Source of the DNA: Curtobacterium sp. MR_MD2014
Lineage (GTDB): Bacteria > Actinomycetota > Actinomycetes > Actinomycetales > Microbacteriaceae
Direction of reading: 5' to 3'
Length of the DNA: 64,000 nucleotides
Assembly: GCF_000772085.1 (NCBI RefSeq)
Contig: NZ_CP009755.1
Location: 806,001-870,000 of the forward strand
Shown here: piece after piece, positions 1 through 7,752 of the stretch
Layout of the letters: every line of letters starts with the position of its first letter
Position numbering within the stretch: position 1 is the stretch's first letter
The notes under the pieces: generated by a model
What the model saw: only the letters and a program-made list of their open reading frames with translations
Told to the model about the DNA's origin: nothing
Database searches by the model: none
Translations under genes and position numbers: made by a program

Positions 1-188
1 CTGTCGCCGTCGAGCCGGTCCGCCCTCGCCCTCGAATCGGTCTGCTCTCGCCCTCGAGCGGGCAACATCTGCGACGTTCGGCGCAGCAGTCCGACGGATC
101 TCGCCCACTCGGCGGACGCGAGCGGCACGTCCTGCCCGTTCGGCGGCCAGCTGGCCCAGCGGTGGACGCCCGGCGGTGGGTGGCGGAC

Positions 189-222
189 GGGAGGCGCGTG
201 GCGGCCGTGCGCCGCGCCTCCC
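189..222. repeat. family A hairpin (GGGAGGC/GCCTCCC)
   Basis: Perfect 10-bp arms GGGAGGCGCG (189-198) and CGCGCCTCCC (213-222) around a 14-nt loop. This is the first member of a dispersed intergenic hairpin family found at about nine places in the window. It probably acts as a factor-independent terminator of the gene upstream of the window, but no U-tract follows. Confidence 0.6.
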
Positions 223-267
223 GGCCGCTGGGAGGGTGCCGAGCGACGCACGACGGTCCGCGTGCCG

Positions 268-299
268 GGTCACGTGACCGTGCCGCGCCGGGTTATCGT
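268..299 (+). promoter_or_regulatory. ftsB promoter with CACGTG palindrome
   Basis: The -10 hexamer TATCGT (294-299) ends 6 nt before the GTG at 306, which predicts a leaderless mRNA. The palindrome GGTCACGTGACC (268-279) covers the expected -35 position and could be an operator. The 12-mer TCACGTGACCGT occurs again at 19321-19332 upstream of phoH. Confidence 0.45.
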
Positions 300-305
300 C
301 GAGCC

Positions 306-863
306 GTGCCCAGCCAGAAGCCCCGCGTCCGCCGCATCCCCGTGGCCGTGCCGGAGTCCGGTGCGCACGAGCAGCCCTGGTACCGGTCCATCCGGTTCTC
401 CGGCTTCAGCCTCCTCATGCTCGCGATCATCGTGCTGTTCGTCGTCGTGCTCGCCCCCTCGCTGCGGACGCTCATCCAGCAGCAGGAGCAGATCGCGCAG
501 CAGCAGCGCGAGGTCGCAGCGCAGAAGGCCGACGTCGCGCAGAAGAAGCAGGACGTCGCGCGGTGGGACGACCCGGCCTACATCGAGGCCCAGGCCCGCG
601 ACCGGCTGCTCTACGTGTACCCGGGCGAGGAGAGCTACCTCGTCATGGGTGCGGAGCAGGCGAAGGGGTCGGACAGGGCCGAGACCGACTCCGGCAGCCC
701 GGTCAGCTCGACGGTGCAGACGCCGAAGGTCGACTGGGTGCAGGCGATGCTCTCCAGCGTGCTGCAGTCCGGACTGACCGAGAAGACCACCGAGCAGCTC
801 GTGGCGCCCGACGTCTCCGGCACCGGAGACCCGACCGGCGCCGCGACGAGCGACAGCAAGTAG
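306..863 (+). CDS. ftsB: FtsB/DivIC-type septum formation initiator
   Basis: A 185-aa bitopic membrane protein of the FtsB/DivIC family, which bridges FtsQ and FtsL in the divisome. One membrane segment (about residues 33-51) follows a basic cytoplasmic N-terminus. A Gln/Lys-rich coiled coil (52-86) leads into the conserved block with WDDPAYIEAQAR and LLYVYPGE (87-109). The Ser/Thr-rich C-terminal tail is variable in the family. I chose the GTG at 306 because a TANNNT box ends 6 nt before it; the frame stays open to 162 but that stretch crosses a hairpin and is not coding-like. The next gene is a DUF501 protein, giving the usual actinobacterial eno-ftsB-DUF501 order. Confidence 0.85.
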   Translation: MPSQKPRVRRIPVAVPESGAHEQPWYRSIRFSGFSLLMLAIIVLFVVVLAPSLRTLIQQQEQIAQQQREVAAQKADVAQKKQDVARWDDPAYIEAQARDRLLYVYPGEESYLVMGAEQAKGSDRAETDSGSPVSSTVQTPKVDWVQAMLSSVLQSGLTEKTTEQLVAPDVSGTGDPTGAATSDSK

Positions 864-925
864 GGCAACCGGGGGTGCCGCGGCGTCACGGAGTGGGACG
901 GCGACCAGGACTCGGGTAGGCTCAC

Positions 926-1480
926 GTGCCCGTGACGACCCCTCCCTTCGATCCGCCGTCCGACCGCGACATCCAGGTCGTCTCGGCGCAGCTCGGGCGA
1001 CCGGCCCGCGACGTCGTCGGGATCGCTGCGCGGTGCGCCTGCGGCAACCCCACCGTCGTGTCGACGAAGCCCCGACTCGCGAACGGCACCCCGTTCCCGA
1101 CGTTCTACTACCTGTGCCACCCCGCCGCCACCGCGGCCGTGAGCACGCTCGAGGCGAACCACGTCATGCCCGAGCTCGCCGCCCTGCTCGAGGACGAGAC
1201 CGTCGCGGCGCAGTACCGCGCGGCCCACGAGTCCTACCTGGCGGACCGCGAGTCGATCGAGCACGTCGACGAGATCGACGGCATCAGCGCGGGCGGCATG
1301 CCGACCCGCGTGAAGTGCCTGCACGCGCTCGTCGGCCACGCCCTCGCTGCCGGTCCCGGCGTCAACCCCATCGGCGACCTCGCGCTCGAGCGCGTGGACT
1401 GGTCGCCCTCCCGCTGTGAGTGCCGGGCGTATGATGGCATCGCAGACGCTGGAGTCGGGGCGGGTGGCGGCGAAGACTGA
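926..1480 (+). CDS. DUF501 domain-containing protein
   Basis: A 184-aa cytoplasmic protein of the DUF501 family, function unknown. Visible family features are a CACGNP Cys pair near the N-terminus, FYYLCHP, the RVKCLHALVGHALAAGPGVNP block and a C-terminal CEC. The conserved Cys/His residues suggest metal binding, but that is inference. A TAGGCT box (917-922) lies directly upstream. GTG at 926 is only 3 nt from it and GTG at 932 is 9 nt from it, so the exact start is uncertain by two codons. In relatives the next gene is often ppx; here it is ndh. Confidence 0.88.
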   Translation: MPVTTPPFDPPSDRDIQVVSAQLGRPARDVVGIAARCACGNPTVVSTKPRLANGTPFPTFYYLCHPAATAAVSTLEANHVMPELAALLEDETVAAQYRAAHESYLADRESIEHVDEIDGISAGGMPTRVKCLHALVGHALAAGPGVNPIGDLALERVDWSPSRCECRAYDGIADAGVGAGGGED

Positions 1481-1527
1481 CCAGCCTCCCGGCAAGCAAC
1501 CACCCCACTCCAAGGAGATCATCCCCC

Positions 1528-3003
1528 GTGCCCAAGATCCTCGTCGTCGGCGGCGGCTACGCCGGTTTCTACACCGCCTGGAAGCTCGAGAAGCACCTGC
1601 GTCAGGGTGAAGCCGAGGTCACCATGGTGGACCCGCTGCCGTACATGACGTACCAGCCGTTCCTGCCCGAGGTCGCCGCCGGCTCGATCGAGCCGCGTCA
1701 CGCGATCGTGTCGCACCGTCGTCACCTGAAGAAGACCCGTGTCGTCACGGCGAAGGTCACGAAGGTCGACCACGCCACGAAGACCGCGACGATCACCCCG
1801 GCCGAGGGCGAGGCGTGGGAGGAGTCCTACGACCAGATCGTCATGACCGCCGGTGCCGTCTCGCGCACCTTCCCGATCCCGGGCGTCGCGGACGAGGCCA
1901 TCGGCCTGAAGACCATCGAGGAGGCCGCGGCGATCCGCGACAAGATCCTCACGAACTTCCACAAGGCGGCGAACCTGCCGGCCGGTCCCGAGCGCGACCG
2001 ACTGCTCACCGTCGTCGTGGTCGGCGGTGGCTTCGCCGGCATCGAGGTGTTCGCCGAGCTCCGCTCCTTCGCGTCCGACCTGCTGAAGAGCTTCCCGCAG
2101 CTGTCCTTCGACGACACGCACTTCCACCTGGTCGAGGCGATGGGCCGCATCATGCCCGAGGTGTCGCTCGAGACCTCGCACTGGGTGCTCGAGAACCTCG
2201 CGTCCCGCGGCGCGACCGTGCACCTCGAGACCCAGCTGGCCTCGGCCGAGGGCGGCGTCTGCCAGCTCAAGGCCAAGGACGAGTCGATCGAGACCATCGA
2301 GTCCGACCTCATCATCTGGACCGCCGGCGTCATGGCGAACCCGATGGTCAAGGGCACCGACTTCCCGCTCGAGCAGCGCGGTCGCATCCGCGTGCAGCCC
2401 GACCTCCGCGTGGTCGACGACAACGGCGTGATCGCCGACGCGTGGGCCTGCGGTGACGTCGCGGCCGTGCCGGACCTGACCGGTGGCGGTGTCGGCGGCT
2501 TCTGCGTGCCGAACGCCCAGCACGCCGTGCGCCAGGCGAAGCAGCTCGCGAAGAACCTGGTCGCGGTCGTCCGCGGCGAGGCGACGACCGACTACAAGCA
2601 CGAGAACCTCGGTGCCGTCGCCGGCCTGGGTCTCGGCACGGGTGTGTTCCAGTCCGGCAAGTTCGCCATGAAGGGCTTCCTGGCCTGGGGCGCCCACCGC
2701 GGGTACCACGGCCTGGCGATGCCGTCGTGGGAGCGCAAGTGGCGCGTCATCGGCGACTGGGTCGGCGGCTTCTTCCTGGGCCGTGACATCGCGTCGCTCG
2801 ACGACCGTGAGACCCCGCGTGCCGCGTTCGAGGCCTTCGCGTCGCGCCCGAAGCCCGCTGCAGCCGAGGAGCCCAAGGCCGTCGCTGCCCCGGCTCCGGC
2901 GGAGGGTCAGCCGGCCGACGCCGCGGGCCCCGCGTACGCCACCCCGGCCGAGGACGTCTCGAAGGACGCTGCGCCCGTCGCAGCCCCGGCGGACGCCAAG
3001 TAG
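1528..3003 (+). CDS. ndh: type II NADH dehydrogenase (NAD(P)/FAD-dependent oxidoreductase)
   Basis: A 491-aa peripheral membrane flavoprotein that should pass electrons from NADH to menaquinone without pumping protons. An N-terminal FAD-binding VVGGGYAGF (residues 6-14) and a second nucleotide-binding VVVVGGGFAGIE (about 164-175) give the two-dinucleotide-binding-domain layout. WACGDVAA and the NAQHAVRQA stretch match the second FAD contact of NDH-2 enzymes. Residues after about 430 form an Ala/Pro/Glu-rich tail that adds ~50 residues to the usual family length. GTG 1528 follows a purine-rich CAAGGAGAT (1511-1519). A 36-bp palindrome follows the stop codon. Confidence 0.93.
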   Translation: MPKILVVGGGYAGFYTAWKLEKHLRQGEAEVTMVDPLPYMTYQPFLPEVAAGSIEPRHAIVSHRRHLKKTRVVTAKVTKVDHATKTATITPAEGEAWEESYDQIVMTAGAVSRTFPIPGVADEAIGLKTIEEAAAIRDKILTNFHKAANLPAGPERDRLLTVVVVGGGFAGIEVFAELRSFASDLLKSFPQLSFDDTHFHLVEAMGRIMPEVSLETSHWVLENLASRGATVHLETQLASAEGGVCQLKAKDESIETIESDLIIWTAGVMANPMVKGTDFPLEQRGRIRVQPDLRVVDDNGVIADAWACGDVAAVPDLTGGGVGGFCVPNAQHAVRQAKQLAKNLVAVVRGEATTDYKHENLGAVAGLGLGTGVFQSGKFAMKGFLAWGAHRGYHGLAMPSWERKWRVIGDWVGGFFLGRDIASLDDRETPRAAFEAFASRPKPAAAEEPKAVAAPAPAEGQPADAAGPAYATPAEDVSKDAAPVAAPADAK

Positions 3004-3024
3004 CACCAGCACCAGCACCAGCAC

Positions 3025-3060
3025 CGACGGCCGTCGCCCCACGTGGGGCGACGGCCGTCG
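3025..3060. terminator. 36-bp perfect palindrome after ndh
   Basis: The arms 3025-3042 (CGACGGCCGTCGCCCCAC) and 3043-3060 are perfectly complementary with no unpaired centre, so the hairpin must open a few bases at its tip. Four CACCAG-type hexamers (3003-3025) precede it. It lies 21 bp after the ndh stop and 26 bp before the tRNA. Probably a terminator without U-tract. Confidence 0.75.
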
Positions 3061-3069
3061 TCGCGTCGG

Positions 3070-3075
3070 TAGGCT
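3070..3075 (+). promoter_or_regulatory. -10 hexamer TAGGCT of the tRNA-Leu gene
   Basis: TAGGCT ends 10 nt before the first tRNA base, which suits a short trimmed 5' leader. The same hexamer serves DUF501, glpX, ychF and the LysR gene in this window. Confidence 0.45.
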
Positions 3076-3085
3076 GTTGCGGCCC

Positions 3086-3159
3086 GCCCCCGTGGCCCAA
3101 TCGGTAGAGGCACGCGACTTAAAATCGCCGAGTTGTGGGTTCGAGTCCCACCGGGGGTA
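3086..3159 (+). tRNA. tRNA-Leu(UAA)
   Basis: A 74-nt cloverleaf. The acceptor arm is GCCCCCG/CGGGGGT with a G1-U72 wobble, the D-loop has GGT, and the anticodon loop is CTTAAAA with anticodon TAA. The variable region has only 5 nt, then T-arm GTGGG-TTCGAGT-CCCAC and discriminator A. No CCA is encoded. The anticodon stem has one C-C mismatch at its outer pair. Anticodon UAA reads UUA leucine codons, which should be rare at this GC content. The short variable arm is unlike the long-arm (class II) leucine tRNAs of most bacteria. Confidence 0.9.
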
Positions 3160-3269
3160 CGCGAGATTTGGCGCGCCGTCGGCAGCGCCGCCGGCCGCGC
3201 CGCGCCGCCGGCCGGCCGGCCGGCGAGTCTCGGCTCCGCGGACAGTTTCGCGGATCGGCCGTCGCGAAC

Positions 3270-3378
3270 GTGTCCGCACAGGCGAGTCTCGTGCGAGCGC
3301 CCCGCCGTGTCCGCACAGGCGAGTCTCGTGCGAGCGCCCCGCCGTCCGCACAGCCGAGTCTCGTGCGAGCGCCCCGCC
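3270..3378. repeat. 37-bp tandem repeats (family B)
   Basis: Units at 3270-3306 and 3307-3343 are identical (37 bp) and 3344-3378 is a 35-bp copy with one substitution. Each contains TCCGCACAGGCGAGTCTCG and GTGCGAGCGCCCCGCC. The phrase GCGAACGTGTCCGCA just before and inside the first unit also occurs at 20917-20931, and reversed near 19180. The array fills the gap between tRNA-Leu and the ThrE-like gene. Confidence 0.85.
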
Positions 3379-3414
3379 CGCACAGACCCCCGCCGCGCAG
3401 TAGCATCGACGTCC

Positions 3415-4743
3415 GTGGTCGGACTCGGAAGCGCTCTCGCGAACCTGCGCAACGCGCTCAACCGACCCGAGGCGCACGTCGAGGTCGTCGACGGCGAGAC
3501 GGTCCCCACCGGGATGCTGCTCGGGACCCTCGGCGCCCTGCTGCTCGACGCCGGCAGCTCCGTCACCGACGTCCGCTCCGCGCTCGAGAAGGCCCGCGAC
3601 GCCGCCGGGGTCGGACCGACGCTCGCCGTGGGTGTCCTGCCCGCACTCGTCATGGTCAGTGAGGTCGCCACCGGCGCCGCCACCATCGTGAACGCCGAGG
3701 GCGTCGAGCTCTCGTCGCGTCAGGCAGCGCGGGCGAACCGCCTCGTGCTCGGCCTGGAACGCGGTTCCATCGCCCTCGCCGAGATCCCCGCCCGGGTGCG
3801 CGCGATCCGGACCGGTACCGTGCCGCCGCCGGCGCTGCCGTGGATCACCGGGAACGCCCTCACCTCGGTCGGACTGGCCGTCGTGTTCCGCTGCCCGTGG
3901 TGGGCGATCGTGCTCGCGCTCGTCGTCGGTGCCCTGGTCGGTGTGCTCAGCCTGGTGCTCCGCCGCTTCCGCGAGGCCGTCGCGATCATCCCGTTCCTGG
4001 CCGCGTTCATGTCGACGAGCGTCGTCGGCCTCGTCGCCGCCGGCACCGGGTTCGACCACGTGCCCCTGTTCGCGGTGTGTGCGCCCGTCGCGGTCTTCGT
4101 GCCCGGCGCGCTGATCACGAACGCGCTGCTCGAGCTGACGGCCGCCGACATCGTGACCGGAGCCTCGCGCCTGGTGCAGGGGCTCATCACGCTCGGCTTC
4201 ATGGCCGCCGGTATCGCCGCGGGGAGCGCCCTCACCGGCCTGCGCGTCGACCCGTCGTCGGCGGCCCTCGTCGGCGAGGTCGCCGGCGTCGGCACGCTCC
4301 GCGGTGGTTGGGAGGCCGTGCCGTCCTACTGGGTGTCCTGGGTGGCGGTGGCGGGCCTCGCCGTCGGCCTCGGGCTCGTGTTCCGCTCCGGCTGGCGGCT
4401 CACCGTCGTGTCCGTCGCCGTCATGATCAGCGCGTACGCGGTCGTGAGCGGGACGACGCCGGTGTGGGGCAGCGTGGTCGCGACCGGAGCTGCGGCCGCG
4501 CTGCTGTTCGTCGCGACGCGGTTGCTCGAGCGTGTGGTCCCGGTGATCCCGGCGACGGTGTCGTTCTTCCCCGCGTTCCTGCTGCTCGTTCCCGGCACCG
4601 TGGGACTCGTCGCGGTGACCACGTTCGACCCCGTCGCGCTCGGCACGCCCCTGGCCACGTTCGTCAGCCTGTGCATCGGGACGAAGATCGGAGGCCTGCT
4701 GCCCGGTCTGTTCCGGCGGAACGCCCCGCACCGCGTGGCCTGA
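3415..4743 (+). CDS. ThrE-like threonine/serine exporter family membrane protein
   Basis: A 442-aa integral membrane protein. The N-terminal ~240 residues match the ThrE/DUF1212 domain (LGALLLDAGSSVTDVRSALEKA then GGAATIV-like segments) and the rest matches the second ThrE domain with about ten hydrophobic helices in total. Members export threonine and serine, as known for Corynebacterium ThrE; the substrate here is not proven. GTG 3415 is chosen because TAGCAT (3401-3406) ends 8 nt before it and coding-like sequence starts there. The frame is open further upstream but crosses the family B array and the tRNA. The gene is convergent with the next large gene. Confidence 0.8.
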   Translation: MVGLGSALANLRNALNRPEAHVEVVDGETVPTGMLLGTLGALLLDAGSSVTDVRSALEKARDAAGVGPTLAVGVLPALVMVSEVATGAATIVNAEGVELSSRQAARANRLVLGLERGSIALAEIPARVRAIRTGTVPPPALPWITGNALTSVGLAVVFRCPWWAIVLALVVGALVGVLSLVLRRFREAVAIIPFLAAFMSTSVVGLVAAGTGFDHVPLFAVCAPVAVFVPGALITNALLELTAADIVTGASRLVQGLITLGFMAAGIAAGSALTGLRVDPSSAALVGEVAGVGTLRGGWEAVPSYWVSWVAVAGLAVGLGLVFRSGWRLTVVSVAVMISAYAVVSGTTPVWGSVVATGAAAALLFVATRLLERVVPVIPATVSFFPAFLLLVPGTVGLVAVTTFDPVALGTPLATFVSLCIGTKIGGLLPGLFRRNAPHRVA

Positions 4744-4764
4744 GACCTGGGGCTCGCGGCGGTC

Positions 4765-5134
4765 GGGAGGCGCGCAGCCGCCCCGTCACGCGCCTCTCGT
4801 CCGACCGGTGCGGGCCGGGAGGGGCGTGGCGGGCGAGCCCAGCGCCTCCCGTCCGGTGGGTGGCGGGCCAGGAGGCGCGTGGCGGGCGGGCGCGGCGTCT
4901 CCCGTCCGGTGGGTGGCGGGCCGGGAGGGGCGTGGCCAGCGGGCGCGGCGCCTCCCGTCCGGTGGGTGGCGGGCCAGGAGGGGCGTGGCGGGCGGGCGCG
5001 GCGCCTCCTGTCCGGTGGGTGGCGGGCCGGGAGGGGCGTGGCCAGCGGGCGCGGCGCCTCCCGTCCGGTGGGTGGCGGGCCGGGAGGGGCGTGGCGGGCG
5101 AGCCCGGCGCCTCCCGTCCCGTGGACGGACCGGT
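4765..5134. repeat. 53-bp tandem hairpin array (family A)
   Basis: Six consecutive units start at 4817, 4870, 4923, 4976, 5029 and 5082, exactly 53 bp apart. A degenerate 52-bp unit precedes them at 4765. Each unit has a GGGAGGGGCGTGGC-like left arm and a GCGCCTCCCGTCC right arm, followed by the spacer GGTGGGTGGCGGGCC. The array fills the convergent gap between the ThrE-like gene and the next minus-strand gene and touches that gene's stop codon. Units differ mostly by paired or alternating changes (GGCGGGCGGGCG versus GGCCAGCGGGCG). Confidence 0.93.
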
Positions 5135-7515
5135 CAGCGGTGCTGTGCGGCGGTGCGCGAGCCACGCAACCAGACCCAGCAGCAGGCGACGGCGGCGGCG
5201 CACAGGGCGGACGCCACCGCGGTCTCGGTCGGTGAGGGGACAGCGGGAGCTCCCGCGCCCGCCGTCACCGCCGCCAGCGCGACCCCAGCGGCGGTGAGGC
5301 CGACCCAGCGCGCACGCGCCCCGGCGACGAGCACCGCACCCGTCGACCCGGGCAACGGCAGCAGCGACACGACGAGTGCCCCGACCGCGCCGACGCAGAG
5401 CGTGGTGGCGAACTCGGCCGTCAGCGTCGTCCAGAAGCCCGACCCGTGCACCAGCGAGTGCAGGACCCAGCCGACGGTGGCGACGCCGAGCAGCGCGGCC
5501 GAGCGGGCCGTGGCGCTCCGGACCCCGCGGGCGAGGCTCGAGCCCAGTCGCAGGGCGGCGGTGTCGGCGCCGGGGCGGCCGACCGGGACGAGGACGGCCC
5601 CGACGACCAGGGCGGGGGAGAGGTCCGTGACGCGGGTCAGGGCGCAGCCCAGCACGGCGGCGAGCACGAGCCAGGGGGAGACGCGGAAACCGACGGCGGC
5701 GCGGTCCTTGCCGGCCGCCCAGCGGGTGGCCAGGACGACGACCCCGGTGGTGACCGCCGAACCGAGCAGCACCGCGAGCGCGAGCCGGACGTAGCGGGCC
5801 TCGAGCGCGACGCCGACACCGAGGAGCGTCGTGACGACCACGATCCCGACGCCGACGGCCGCCGCGGCCCAGGTGGGCAGGACCTCGTCCCCGAGTCGTC
5901 GCTCCGTGCGCGAGCGGTTGCGGCCGAGCAGCGCGGCGAACGGGTTGCGCAGGCGACCCCGGGCCGTGGCGCCGACCACCGCGAGCGGCACGGCGACGAG
6001 CACGAGGAACCCGGCGGCGACGCCGGTGGCGAGCAGGACGGTGCCCCACGAGAACGAGGCCTGGATCGTCGGGACGCCGCGGTCGTAGGCGGTGTCGGCG
6101 GTCCAGTCGCCCGCGGGGCCGGACCAGTCGGACACCCCGCTGGTGCTGCCCCCGGCGCCTGCCGTGCCGCTGCCCCCGGACGTCCCGGTCGACCCGCCGC
6201 CGCTCGTGCCGGTGTCGGTCGGGGTCCCGGTGCCGTCCGTCGCACCGGACGTGTGGTCCGGCGTCGTCCCCGGCGTGCCGGACGACGACGTCTGCCCGCC
6301 CGGGGCCCCGGAGGCACTCGCGCTCGGCCCGGCGCTCGGCGCTGCGGTCGCGTCGCTCAGCACGACGCGGACCCCAGACGACGACGGTGAGGAGTTGCCC
6401 GCGGCGTCCTGCTGCATCGCGCTCAGCACTCGGGTCCCGGCGGGTGCGGTCGCGCCCGTCGTCGTGCACGCCCACCGGCCGTCGGCACCGACGTCGGAGC
6501 GGCACACCGGCGAGCGGTCGACGTACACGGTGAGGACGGCGCCGGGCTCACCGGTGCCGCGCACGGTGAACGGCTGGGAGCGGACGCGCTCGTCGGACTC
6601 CGGCGTGGTGACGACCGGTGCTGCCGGGGCGGTCCGGTCCACGACCACCGTCCGCGGGGCCGAGGGGGCGCTCCGCAGGTCCGAGCGGAAGCCGTTCGCG
6701 GTGCTCGCGGTCTGCGCCGCGGAGACCGTGATGCGCCCGTCGCGCGCGCTGCCGGGCAGCGCGACGGTCCAGCGACCGCCGGCGTCCACCCGCGCGGTGC
6801 GGTCGGTCGGGGTGCCGGAGACCGACACGGCGACGGTCGCTCCGGGCAGGCCGGTGCCGGACACGGGACCCGAGGTGGGACCGTCGGTCATGACGGCCGG
6901 CGGGACGACGACGTCCGAGGCCGGAGCACGGGACGACCCGAGCGCGGCGTCGGTCTCGTCGGCGACCGTGAAGACCTGCTGCGGACCCGAGTGGACGGTG
7001 GCGATGCACGACCAGGACCCGTCGGTGGCCACGGTCGTCGTGCAGCCGCTCGAGCCCGTGGCCGCCGGTCCGGTGACGCGCAGCCGGTGCCCGGGGGTGC
7101 CGGCACCGTGCAGCCGGACGGTGGCGGTCGTGACGTCGCCGGGGTCGGCGATGCTCGGGCGGACGGCGGGGCGGTCCGTCGGCGAGGGTGCCGGGGAACC
7201 GGTGTCCGGTGGCAGGGTGCCGAACTGGGGGAAGGGCGTCGGGGAGGCGGTCCGGGCCGCGTCGTCGTCCTGCTGCGTCGCGGTGTGGGTGGTGGACGTC
7301 GTGGACGTCGTGGACGTCGTGGTCATCGCGGTCGCGGACGTCGTCGCGGGCGCGGCTGCGGCGGGCTGTGCGCCGAGCAGGACCGTCCCGGTGGCGAGCA
7401 CCGTCACCAGCGCCGCGGCCAGCAGCCCGACGCGCGATCGGGGTCGACCGACGGGACCGCCGCCCCCGACGGTCCCCTCCTGCGCGTTGTCCCCGAGCCT
7501 GTCCACCGTCTCCAT
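5134..7515 (-). CDS. large secreted-N-terminus protein with three Ig-like repeats and a polytopic membrane domain
   Basis: 793 aa, function unknown. Residues 30-56 are a signal or membrane anchor ending in PAAAAP. A Thr/Ser run (58-80) follows. Three bacterial Ig-like repeats come next (about 127-205, 206-292, 293-388), each with an aGRW or DGSW turn (DGSWSC, AGGRWTV, ADGRWAC). After a Ser/Gly/Thr linker (389-465), residues 490-790 contain about eight hydrophobic helices, including VSLLPLPGSTG. The layout suggests an exported adhesive or sensor stalk joined to a membrane domain. It may belong to the so-called FGLLP-motif membrane proteins, but I am unsure. GTG at 7518 is an alternative start one codon upstream. 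Confidence 0.75.
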   Translation of the reverse strand: METVDRLGDNAQEGTVGGGGPVGRPRSRVGLLAAALVTVLATGTVLLGAQPAAAAPATTSATAMTTTSTTSTTSTTHTATQQDDDAARTASPTPFPQFGTLPPDTGSPAPSPTDRPAVRPSIADPGDVTTATVRLHGAGTPGHRLRVTGPAATGSSGCTTTVATDGSWSCIATVHSGPQQVFTVADETDAALGSSRAPASDVVVPPAVMTDGPTSGPVSGTGLPGATVAVSVSGTPTDRTARVDAGGRWTVALPGSARDGRITVSAAQTASTANGFRSDLRSAPSAPRTVVVDRTAPAAPVVTTPESDERVRSQPFTVRGTGEPGAVLTVYVDRSPVCRSDVGADGRWACTTTGATAPAGTRVLSAMQQDAAGNSSPSSSGVRVVLSDATAAPSAGPSASASGAPGGQTSSSGTPGTTPDHTSGATDGTGTPTDTGTSGGGSTGTSGGSGTAGAGGSTSGVSDWSGPAGDWTADTAYDRGVPTIQASFSWGTVLLATGVAAGFLVLVAVPLAVVGATARGRLRNPFAALLGRNRSRTERRLGDEVLPTWAAAAVGVGIVVVTTLLGVGVALEARYVRLALAVLLGSAVTTGVVVLATRWAAGKDRAAVGFRVSPWLVLAAVLGCALTRVTDLSPALVVGAVLVPVGRPGADTAALRLGSSLARGVRSATARSAALLGVATVGWVLHSLVHGSGFWTTLTAEFATTLCVGAVGALVVSLLPLPGSTGAVLVAGARARWVGLTAAGVALAAVTAGAGAPAVPSPTETAVASALCAAAVACCWVWLRGSRTAAQHR

Positions 7516-7668
7516 CACACGCGATCATCGGGCTCGGGTCAATCCACCACCCGGATGATGTGTCCCTGGACCGATCCCCGGCTGGGGGTCCCCGGACGGT
7601 GGGTGTGCGCCACTCGGGAATCCCCCGTGAACCAGACTGCGCGAACGGGTCGTGCCGGTGCGCCTCGG

Positions 7669-7674
7669 TACACT
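7669..7674 (+). promoter_or_regulatory. candidate -10 (TACACT) of lemA-htpX
   Basis: TACACT lies about 80 nt upstream of the lemA ATG, giving a leader of about 70 nt with an AAAGGAG ribosome-binding site (7736-7742). No clear -35 is visible. Confidence 0.4.
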
Positions 7675-7752
7675 CGTGGACGGTCGTCCCACGGCCACGC
7701 ACCGGCCGCGGTCCCACTGCGCCGGACCCGAAGCGCAAAGGAGTACGCCCAG

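Larger units (their letters stand above)
1..305. other. intergenic region upstream of ftsB, no gene seen
   Basis: No reading frame here looks coding. The first ~70 bases repeat a CTCGCCCTCGA-type phrase. A GGGAGGCGCG...CGCGCCTCCC inverted repeat (189-222) and a perfect 12-bp palindrome (268-279) are listed separately. In relatives eno usually lies upstream of ftsB; it would be outside the window. Confidence 0.6.

Noticed and set aside
1519..4731. 1070-codon open frame on the minus strand
   Set aside because: It runs antisense through ndh, tRNA-Leu and the ThrE-like gene. High-GC antisense frames stay open by codon bias, and the product is a low-complexity Arg/Asp/Gly string.
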